Source: UBA1100 sp964533265 | Lineage (GTDB): Bacteria > Verrucomicrobiota > Verrucomicrobiia > Limisphaerales > UBA1100 | Assembly: GCA_964533265.1 (NCBI GenBank) | Contig: CAZHJW010000121.1 | Span: 1 to 7,053, forward strand | Reading direction: 5' to 3' | DNA: 7,053 nt | Shown here: positions 1 through 5,444 of the stretch, piece after piece | Layout of the letters: each line of letters opens with the position of its first letter | Position numbering within the stretch: position 1 is the stretch's first letter | The notes under the pieces: model-generated | What the model saw: the letters and a program-made list of their open reading frames with translations, nothing else | Told to the model about the DNA's origin: nothing | Database searches by the model: none | Position numbers and translations under genes: made by a program

Positions 1-20
1 AGCGCGGGAAAGCCTGTTTT

Positions 21-51
21 ATGGGCGGGACCAAAGGTTCGGAGCGCCCAT
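21..51. repeat. Short perfect inverted repeat in the left-edge non-coding region
   Basis: ATGGGCG at 21-27 is matched by its exact reverse complement CGCCCAT at 45-51. Inside the 17-base loop a smaller ACC-AAA-GGT hairpin (30-38) can also form. No T-run follows on either strand, so it does not look like an intrinsic terminator. It could be a small dispersed palindromic element, an operator or chance. The rest of 1-141 shows no convincing gene; two plus-strand frames are open from the window edge, but neither gives a recognisable protein. Confidence 0.4.
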
Positions 52-105
52 CACTTCCATAGAGCGTTCAGAAACTCACGCCTTGCAAATCGTGGCAGGG
101 TTTGG

Positions 106-138
106 GCCGTAGATTTCTCAATTCGGAAACGGCTTTTT
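106..138 (+). terminator. Weak candidate rho-independent terminator (plus strand)
   Basis: GCCGT at 106-110 pairs with ACGGC at 129-133, with a possible inner TTC/GAA pairing (115-117 with 126-128), followed directly by five T residues (134-138). The stem is short and the loop long, so the call is weak. In this orientation it would end a plus-strand transcript entering from left of the window. On the minus strand no T-run follows, so it would not serve the membrane-protein gene that ends at 142. Confidence 0.25.
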
Positions 139-141
139 ATA

Positions 142-582
142 TCAATATTCATCAAACCCTCCTCCTCCAAGGAGTCCCGCCCATCCTATGAAGTAAATTA
201 AAACCACCCAAAAACCCAAGAACAGAACGGTTCGCCAAATTTTGCCCCAGGTTGTTATTTCAGGCGGAGCATTCCGCCACAGTTGAACCAGAAAAGTGTT
301 TGCCAGCCATCCGCCTTTTCGGCCCTTTTGACGGCCATCAGGGCGGCCATCAGGGCGGCCAGTTCCCATTGGGCCTTGTTCTCTCCACCATTTATCATCG
401 CGGTTCTTGATTCCGTCATAGATAAAACAACACACTAATAAAAACAAAATACCGCCACACACCCAAACTTTCCAATTCCCATCGCTGTGGCCCCAAGCCC
501 AACCTGAAGGAAGGTCTGCAAAAAAAACATTCATTGAAAACCAAGCATCCATCAGTCCTGTGAATTCTCGCGTCCGCGCCAT
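142..582 (-). CDS. Hypothetical two-pass membrane protein, Trp-rich
   Basis: A 146-residue protein I do not recognise. It has two clear hydrophobic segments, at about residues 38-57 (rich in Val, Leu, Phe and Cys) and 117-139 (Phe/Val/Leu/Ile with Trp). Between them lies a strongly basic, Gly-rich stretch with a GRPD repeat (residues 75-83). By the positive-inside rule this loop would be cytoplasmic and both ends extracytoplasmic. The protein is unusually rich in Trp and ends in an acidic Asp-Glu-Tyr tail. The ATG at 582 has no good Shine-Dalgarno sequence; Met11 or Met17 are alternative starts that would not affect the membrane segments. It is divergent from the dehydrogenase gene and its base composition is visibly more AT-rich than the rest of the window. 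Two proper membrane segments in one frame favour a real gene, but no function can be assigned. Confidence 0.55.
   Translation of the reverse strand: MARTREFTGLMDAWFSMNVFFADLPSGWAWGHSDGNWKVWVCGGILFLLVCCFIYDGIKNRDDKWWREQGPMGTGRPDGRPDGRQKGRKGGWLANTFLVQLWRNAPPEITTWGKIWRTVLFLGFWVVLIYFIGWAGLLGGGGFDEY
332..361. repeat. 12-bp tandem repeat, 2.5 copies, within the membrane-protein gene
   Basis: The unit CGGCCATCAGGG occurs exactly at 332-343 and 344-355, followed by a half copy CGGCCA at 356-361. Being a multiple of three it keeps the frame and encodes repeated Gly-Arg-Pro-Asp on the minus strand. The exact identity of the copies points to recent slippage duplication, so the copy number may vary between strains. 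Confidence 0.85.
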
Positions 583-747
583 GGTCCGTCAACGCGAATT
601 GTCTCCGGCTTGCGTCTGTAGAGGCTTCAGCACTTTGAGAGGATAGGGCAAGGCGCACACCGCGCTGCGGTTCACTTTGCGGGAAGATCAGCCCGGATTT
701 TTCCTTTTGTCCACAGGCGAGGTTTGGTTTCATCTGCGGTACACGTC
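583..747. other. Divergent intergenic region between membrane-protein and dehydrogenase genes
   Basis: This 165-base gap should hold the promoters for both divergent genes, but I see no convincing -35/-10 pair on either strand. A small hairpin CCGC-GCT-GCGG lies at 660-670. A purine-rich AGGCGAGG at 715-722 is 1 base from an in-frame TTG (724) and 25 bases from the ATG at 748, so it is badly placed for either start. The minus strand stays open across most of the gap, but that reading gives no recognisable protein. Confidence 0.4.
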
Positions 748-1602
748 ATGTCTGAAGAACACAATTTCCTGCATCACATCACCGGCTCGTTTGCGCAACC
801 AGCGGCGGAGAACCCCACGGTTGAGATGGTCGAGGCCGCCTATCGCCATCATGGGCTGCATTACCGTTACCTGAACACCGAGGTGCCGCCCGAGAAACTG
901 GCCGACGCCGTGGCCGGCGCGCGTGCGATGAACTGGGCCGGCTTCAATTGCTCCATCCCGCACAAGGTCGCCGTCATCGAACATCTCGATGGCCTCGGCG
1001 AATCGGCCAGCGTCATCGGCGCGGTGAATTGCGCCGTGCGCCGGGATGGCCAATACATCGGCGAGAACACCGACGGCAAAGGGTTCCTGAAAAGCCTGCA
1101 GGAGGTCGTTGATCCCGCAGGCAAAAAGCTGGTGATGTTCGGAGCAGGCGGCGCCGCGCGTGCTATCGGCGTGGAATGCGCCCTCGCCGGCGCGGCACAC
1201 ATCACGGTGGTGAACCGCAGCGCGGATCGCGGCAACGAACTGGTGACGTTGCTCAACGACAAGACCCCCGTCACGGCGGTGTTGGAGGCTTGGGATGGCG
1301 ACTACTCCGTGCCCGCCGAGACGGACGTGGTGATCAACGCCACCAGCCTCGGCCTCGCTGATGCCGAGGCGACCCTAGCGTTGGATTTGGATACGCTCAC
1401 CGCCGAAATGGTAGTGGCCGATGTGATTCCCAACCCGCCCCGTACCCAACTGGTCCGCGACGCCGAAGCCAAGGGCTGCACGGTCATTGACGGCCTTGGC
1501 ATGCTCGTCAACCAAGGCATCACCGGTATTGAGTATTGGACCGGTGAAACCGTCGACGGCAACATCATGCGCGCGCGGCTGGAGGAATTGTTCGGAGCTT
1601 AA
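748..1602 (+). CDS. Shikimate dehydrogenase family NADP-dependent oxidoreductase, atypical substrate site
   Basis: A 284-residue, full-length member of the AroE/YdiB family, whose classical members reduce 3-dehydroshikimate to shikimate in the cytoplasm. Visible motifs are the substrate-domain NCSIPHK with catalytic Lys73, GAVN (91-94), ENTDGKGF with catalytic Asp109, the Rossmann loop GAGGAAR (132-138), an NRS motif (156-158) like the NADP-selecting NRT/NRS of the family, INATSLGL (196-203), and GMLVNQ near the C-terminus with the usual Gln256. The N-terminal SxSP motif, whose serines hold the shikimate carboxylate, is missing: after Gly13 the aligned stretch reads AQPAAENPT, leaving Ala20 and Asn22 at the two serine positions. 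The substrate may therefore not be shikimate, so I give no gene symbol. ATG 748 is chosen; an in-frame TTG at 724 would add eight residues. Neither has a well-placed ribosome binding site. The gene converges on the permease gene and their stop codons overlap. Confidence 0.85.
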   Translation: MSEEHNFLHHITGSFAQPAAENPTVEMVEAAYRHHGLHYRYLNTEVPPEKLADAVAGARAMNWAGFNCSIPHKVAVIEHLDGLGESASVIGAVNCAVRRDGQYIGENTDGKGFLKSLQEVVDPAGKKLVMFGAGGAARAIGVECALAGAAHITVVNRSADRGNELVTLLNDKTPVTAVLEAWDGDYSVPAETDVVINATSLGLADAEATLALDLDTLTAEMVVADVIPNPPRTQLVRDAEAKGCTVIDGLGMLVNQGITGIEYWTGETVDGNIMRARLEELFGA

Positions 1603-2975
1603 TGGTTGCCGGAATTGAAATTTCGTTTCTTGAGCTGATCCAGCGAAACGGCGGCGAGAATGAGGAGGCCGAAGACGACTTTTTGCATGTGCTCGCCGAC
1701 GCCGGTTTGGTTCATGCCGCTGTAGATGACTGCGATGATGAAGGCGCCGATAAGGGTGCCAAGGATACGCCCTTCGCCGCCCGCCAGGCTGGTACCACCG
1801 ACGACGACCGCGGCGATGACCTGCAGTTCCTCGCCTTCTCCAAATTTTGGGTTGCCGCTAGTGAAGAGAGACGCGTTGATGAGGCCCGCCACGCCGGCGA
1901 GCAGTCCGCACAGTGCGTACACGAAGACGAGCACCCATTTCACCGGCACACCGGAAAGGCGCGCCGCCTCGGGATTGCCGCCCACGGCATAAATATAGCG
2001 GCCGAGAGTGGTCCGCGTCATGAGAATGTGCGCAAGGATGAATAGGAGGATCATGAGCGAGACTGGGTTGGGCACGCCGGGAATGGTGGCTTGGCTACCG
2101 AGCCAGTCGAAGCCCGCCGCCTCCACGGGGATGGGTTGCGTGCCGGAAATCATGTGCGCCAAGCCGCGCGCGATCATCATGATTCCGAGCGTGACAATGA
2201 AGGCCGGGATATGAAATACCGTGACCATCACACCGGAAAACGCGCCGAACAATCCGCATAATATCATCCCTCCGAGGCAACACGCGATGAGACCGAATGC
2301 GCCCGCGTCCGCCCCGCCGCCCCATTGCTGCACCATCCACGCCGTGACCACCGCCGCGAATGCCATCAGGCTACCCACCGAGAGATCGATGCCCGCGGTG
2401 ATAATGATCATCGTCATGCCGATCGCAATGATGGCCGTGTACGAAATGTGGTTGGCGATCTTGAGCACGTTTGTGCGCGTCAGAAAGTTCGACCACTCAT
2501 AACTGTCCGGCACAATCACCTTGGTTTCCGCCAGTGACGGGTGCTGCTTCGCCAATCCCGCCAAACTACGATCGCCCTCCTTGCCCGGCTTGGGCCGCAA
2601 CACGCCATTCTCGGCTGACGCATGGGTGGCGGCGACGAAATCAATCCGCTCATCCGCCTCGCCCAGCTTGCGCAACGCATCCGACGCATCCGATGGTGCA
2701 CCGCTGACCGTTTTCACTACCGTTGCTTTGCCTTGTTCCAGTTCCGCCTTCAACACTTTGGCAAACGCCTGAGACTCGGTGCCTTTGTCCACCACGATCA
2801 TCACCTTGGCGTTGGGGTTCTGCTTTAAGATATTTTCGGCTACCTCGCCCGCCGCGCCCGCGCTCACCGGATGGATGACACCCCACGTGGCGACCGTGTA
2901 GTAGGCAAACAGCACGAGCAACACGAGCAGCGTGCCGTATTCAGAAATGAACTTGGACTGGAGAATCTTTCTCAT
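1599..2975 (-). CDS. Sugar ABC transporter permease, RbsC-type, with extra periplasmic domain
   Basis: Inner-membrane permease of a ribose/simple-sugar ABC importer, 458 residues against about 320-340 for usual RbsC proteins. After a short basic N-terminus comes membrane segment 1 (about 14-33), then an extra region (about 36-160), then the normal RbsC core. Core motifs are AIGMTMIIITAGIDLSVGS (184-202), GNPEAARLSGVPV (333-345, the cytoplasmic loop that contacts the ATPase in this family) and VVGGTSLAGGEGRILG (391-406). It is the last gene of the operon; its ATG overlaps the ATPase stop by ATGA (2972-2975), and an AGAAGGA lies nine bases upstream. Its stop shares TTAA with the convergent dehydrogenase gene. 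Family assignment is firm; the substrate is unknown. Confidence 0.93.
   Translation of the reverse strand: MRKILQSKFISEYGTLLVLLVLFAYYTVATWGVIHPVSAGAAGEVAENILKQNPNAKVMIVVDKGTESQAFAKVLKAELEQGKATVVKTVSGAPSDASDALRKLGEADERIDFVAATHASAENGVLRPKPGKEGDRSLAGLAKQHPSLAETKVIVPDSYEWSNFLTRTNVLKIANHISYTAIIAIGMTMIIITAGIDLSVGSLMAFAAVVTAWMVQQWGGGADAGAFGLIACCLGGMILCGLFGAFSGVMVTVFHIPAFIVTLGIMMIARGLAHMISGTQPIPVEAAGFDWLGSQATIPGVPNPVSLMILLFILAHILMTRTTLGRYIYAVGGNPEAARLSGVPVKWVLVFVYALCGLLAGVAGLINASLFTSGNPKFGEGEELQVIAAVVVGGTSLAGGEGRILGTLIGAFIIAVIYSGMNQTGVGEHMQKVVFGLLILAAVSLDQLKKRNFNSGNH
2496..2870 (-). other. Inserted alpha/beta domain in the permease, residues about 36-160
   Basis: This stretch separates membrane segment 1 from the FLTRTN motif that normally follows it within a few residues. 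It is soluble in character, with alternating predicted helices and strands: strands near KVMIVVDKG (57-65), ATVVKTVSG (84-92), IDFVAATH (111-118) and TKVIVPD (151-157), with amphipathic helices between. The order strand, helix, strand, helix, then a short FVAATHA-like strand resembles the C-terminal lobe of type 1 periplasmic binding proteins, including the equivalent part of the binding protein in this operon (KVLIL through FAIND). With a cytoplasmic N-terminus it should face the periplasm. The resemblance is judged by eye. Confidence 0.6.
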
Positions 2976-4495
2976 GCCGCCAAGTCCTTCTCTGCCCCGA
3001 CGGCCAATTGCATGATGTCCGCTTGCGTGGCGTTGGGCACGTCGTTGATCTCTCCGGTCACGCGGCCTTCGTGCATCACAAGGATGCGGTCGCTCATGCC
3101 GAGCACCTCGGGCAATTCGGAACTGATCATCAGAATCGCCTTGCCGGCGGCGGCGAGTTGGTTGATGAGCTGATAGATTTCGTACTTCGCGCCGACATCG
3201 ATGCCGCGTGTGGGCTCGTCAAAAATAATCACCTCGGCGTTACGCTCCAGCCACTTGGCGAGCACGACCTTTTGCTGGTTGCCGCCGGAGAGCGTGCCGG
3301 CGGTTTGGTCGGGTCCGGCGAGCTTGATCTGCAGTTTGCCGACGTGCGCCTCAAGGGCATCGGCTTCGCGCTTTTGATTAATGAAACCGAATCGTGCAAA
3401 TGAAGCCAGATTGGGCAGGCCAAAATTTTCGCGCACGGATTGCCCGAGCACGAGCCCTTGCGCCTTGCGATCCTCGGTGAGCAGGCAAATGCCCGCCGCC
3501 ACCGCATCGCGCGGGGAACGCAAACGCAGCGGTTCACCGTCCAGCTCGATGGTGCCGCTTTCCGCACGATCCGCACCGAAGAGCAGCCGCGCCGTTTCCG
3601 TTCGTCCCGCGCCGACCAGACCAGTGAGGCTCAGCACTTCGCCGGCGCGGATTGCCAACGACACGCCTCGAACGCGGCGACCGCACACAAGGTCGCGCGC
3701 CACGAACCGCTTATTACCCAACTCGGCGGTGGCTTTGGGGAATTCCTGGTCGAGACTGCGCCCGACCATCAGCTCGATCATGCTGTCGCGCGTGAATTCG
3801 CCAATCGGCCGTGTGCCCACGTGGCCGCCGTCGCGCAGTACGGTGACCCGATCGGCGATTTCAAAAATCTCATTCAAACGATGGCTGATGTAAATGATGC
3901 CGATGCCCTGCGCCTTGAGTTCGTTGACGACCTCAAGCAGCCGCTCCACCTCGGATGGCGACAGCGCCGCAGTCGGCTCGTCCATCACAATGAGTCGCGC
4001 GTTTTGCGAAAGCGCCTTGGCAATCTCGACTTCCTGCTGTTCGGCCACGGACAATTCGCCGCACGGCACCTCGGGATCGATGTCCGCTCCCAGCCGCGCG
4101 AACAATTCACGCACGCGTTCGCGTTCGGCATCGGCGGCGATGAAGCCCGCGCGGGTGGTTTCCTGCCCGAGAAAAATATTCTCCCGCGCGGACAAGCCAG
4201 GCACGAGATTGAACTCCTGATAAATGATCGCGATGTCCGCGGCTTGCGCGGCGGAAGGGTGGCGGATGTCGATGGGTTTGCCATCAAGCTCGAGCGTGCC
4301 GGCATCGGGCTGATGAGCGCCGCCGAGAATTTTGATGAGGGTGCTTTTGCCGGCGCCATTTTCGCCGAGCAACGCCAGCACCTCGCCGCCTCGCAACTCG
4401 AGGTCGATGCCCTTGAGCGCCTGCACGCCGGGAAACGCCTTCTCGATGCCGGTCATCCGCAGTAGCGGCACGGCGGATAGCCCGTCGCCGCCCAT
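2972..4495 (-). CDS. Sugar ABC transporter ATP-binding protein, RbsA/MglA type (two NBDs)
   Basis: Cytoplasmic ATPase of 507 residues with two tandem nucleotide-binding domains, the usual length for RbsA/MglA/XylG proteins. The first domain has Walker A GENGAGKST (44-52), Q-loop Gln93, signature LSVAEQQ (148-154), Walker B IVMDEPT (169-175) and switch His205. The second has the degenerate Walker A GLVGAGRTE (292-300, Arg in place of Lys) typical of this family, signature LSGGNQQK (402-409) and Walker B IIFDEPTRGID (423-433). The second switch position reads SSE instead of His, also family-normal. The frame is open upstream to 4651, but that part lies inside the binding-protein gene and looks like out-of-frame Arg/Ser/Thr-rich sequence. 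ATG 4495, one base after the binding-protein stop (TAG-C-ATG), gives a family-length protein. Met14 is a less likely alternative. The gene overlaps the permease start by four bases. Confidence 0.95.
   Translation of the reverse strand: MGGDGLSAVPLLRMTGIEKAFPGVQALKGIDLELRGGEVLALLGENGAGKSTLIKILGGAHQPDAGTLELDGKPIDIRHPSAAQAADIAIIYQEFNLVPGLSARENIFLGQETTRAGFIAADAERERVRELFARLGADIDPEVPCGELSVAEQQEVEIAKALSQNARLIVMDEPTAALSPSEVERLLEVVNELKAQGIGIIYISHRLNEIFEIADRVTVLRDGGHVGTRPIGEFTRDSMIELMVGRSLDQEFPKATAELGNKRFVARDLVCGRRVRGVSLAIRAGEVLSLTGLVGAGRTETARLLFGADRAESGTIELDGEPLRLRSPRDAVAAGICLLTEDRKAQGLVLGQSVRENFGLPNLASFARFGFINQKREADALEAHVGKLQIKLAGPDQTAGTLSGGNQQKVVLAKWLERNAEVIIFDEPTRGIDVGAKYEIYQLINQLAAAGKAILMISSELPEVLGMSDRILVMHEGRVTGEINDVPNATQADIMQLAVGAEKDLAA
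2985..2991 (-). promoter_or_regulatory. Ribosome binding site of the permease gene
   Basis: On the minus strand AGAAGGA lies nine bases before the permease ATG at 2975, inside the end of the ATPase gene. It is the only well-placed Shine-Dalgarno-like site among the starts in this window and supports ATG 2975. Combined with the ATGA overlap it suggests reinitiation or coupled translation. Confidence 0.5.
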
Positions 4496-4496
4496 G

Positions 4497-5444
4497 CTAC
4501 TTGAGGTCGGGATCCTTGTCCGCGTCCTCCTTGTAATACAGCTCGGCAGGAATCTTGATGAGCTTCTCGGGCTTCTTGCCGTCGATGTAATCCACAATGC
4601 TCTGGATGGTGATCTCCGCCATGCGATCGGGGTACTGCACGGGGTCGGCAAAAATCTTGCCGTCCTTGATGGCCTGTTTGCCGGCTTTTTCGCCGTCGAA
4701 GCCGACGATGCTCACCTGTTTCTCCATCCCCACCTGCTTGAGCGCAGTGTAGGCGCCGAGGGCGGAAGGGTCGTTGATGGCGAAGATCGCGCGCAAATCC
4801 TTGTTGCCCTGCACGAAATCCTCGGTGGATTTCTTGGACTGCTGCTGGTTGCCGCCGCCGGGCAACGTCTCGACAATCTCGATCTTCTCCGCGCCATCAG
4901 CCAGCGCCTTGTTGTGCGCATCGATCACCTCGGTGAAACCGGTCACACGCTGCACGCAGGAGTCGGCCGTCTTGAGGTGGAGGATGAGCACCTTGCCGCC
5001 GTCCTTGCCGAGCGCCTTGATCATCGCCTCGCCGGCGAGCTTGCCGCCGCCGTAATTGTCCGTCTCCACGTGGCTCACAATCTCCGCCGTTTCATCGGTA
5101 CAGGCAAGATCCACGGTGAACACCGGAATGCCCGCCTTGTTCGCCTTGCGAATGGACGCGCCAACGGACTTGCTGTCGCACGGGCTCACCACGATCGCTT
5201 TCACTTTTTGCGAAATGAAATCGTCGATCTGTTTGTCCTGCGTCTCCGCCTTGTCTCCACCGTCGACCACGATGACGTCGTACCCATGTTTGGCCGCCTC
5301 CTTCTTCAGCGTGTCGCCGATGATGTTAAAAAACGGATTCGACAAATCCTTCGAGGTATAGGCGATCACCGGCTTGCCCTCGGCGCCGCAACCCAAAAGC
5401 GCGGCGCCCATGACGGCGCAGGATAGTTGAATGAGTTTTTTCAT
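4497..5444 (-). CDS. Sugar ABC transporter substrate-binding lipoprotein, RbsB-like
   Basis: A 315-residue type 1 periplasmic binding protein that delivers a sugar-like ligand to the RbsAC-type importer. The N-terminus is a lipoprotein signal: MKK, a hydrophobic core, then a lipobox ALLGC with lipidated Cys19, so it is probably membrane-anchored. RbsB-family landmarks are SNPFF (35-39), IVVSPCDS (84-91), the strand ending at Asp112, SHVETDNYGGGKLAG (124-138), FAINDPSALGA (221-231) and IVGFDG (246-251). Compared from memory with E. coli RbsB, Asn36, Phe38, Phe39, Asp112, Asn224, Asp250 and Gln270 match ligand contacts. Ser87, Leu113 and Val164 replace Asn64, Arg90 and Arg141, so ribose is unlikely. 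Three cysteines remain in the mature chain (89, 115, 163), two of them near the predicted cleft. The ATG overlaps the stop of the upstream heme-protein gene as ATGA. The leader is A-rich, with only a distant CAAGG 16 bases upstream. Confidence 0.93.
   Translation of the reverse strand: MKKLIQLSCAVMGAALLGCGAEGKPVIAYTSKDLSNPFFNIIGDTLKKEAAKHGYDVIVVDGGDKAETQDKQIDDFISQKVKAIVVSPCDSKSVGASIRKANKAGIPVFTVDLACTDETAEIVSHVETDNYGGGKLAGEAMIKALGKDGGKVLILHLKTADSCVQRVTGFTEVIDAHNKALADGAEKIEIVETLPGGGNQQQSKKSTEDFVQGNKDLRAIFAINDPSALGAYTALKQVGMEKQVSIVGFDGEKAGKQAIKDGKIFADPVQYPDRMAEITIQSIVDYIDGKKPEKLIKIPAELYYKEDADKDPDLK

Noticed and set aside
416..733. Minus-strand open frame of 105 codons across the left intergenic region
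   Set aside because: It overlaps the two-pass membrane-protein gene in another frame and shows no membrane segment or domain over its first half. It could be part of a dispersed repeat, but one window cannot show that.
3440..4465. Plus-strand open frame of 341 codons opposite the ATPase gene
   Set aside because: It lies wholly inside the firmly identified ATPase gene on the other strand; such shadows are expected in GC-rich DNA.
4496..4651. Upstream extension of the ATPase reading frame to 4651
   Set aside because: The extra 52 residues are Arg/Ser/Thr-rich and overlap the binding-protein coding region. ATG 4495 gives the normal family length.
4332..5426. Long plus-strand open frame opposite the binding-protein and ATPase genes
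   Set aside because: It is antisense to two genes with clear family motifs. Its translation is a Leu/His/Arg/Asp-rich mirror of their codon use and shows no domain.
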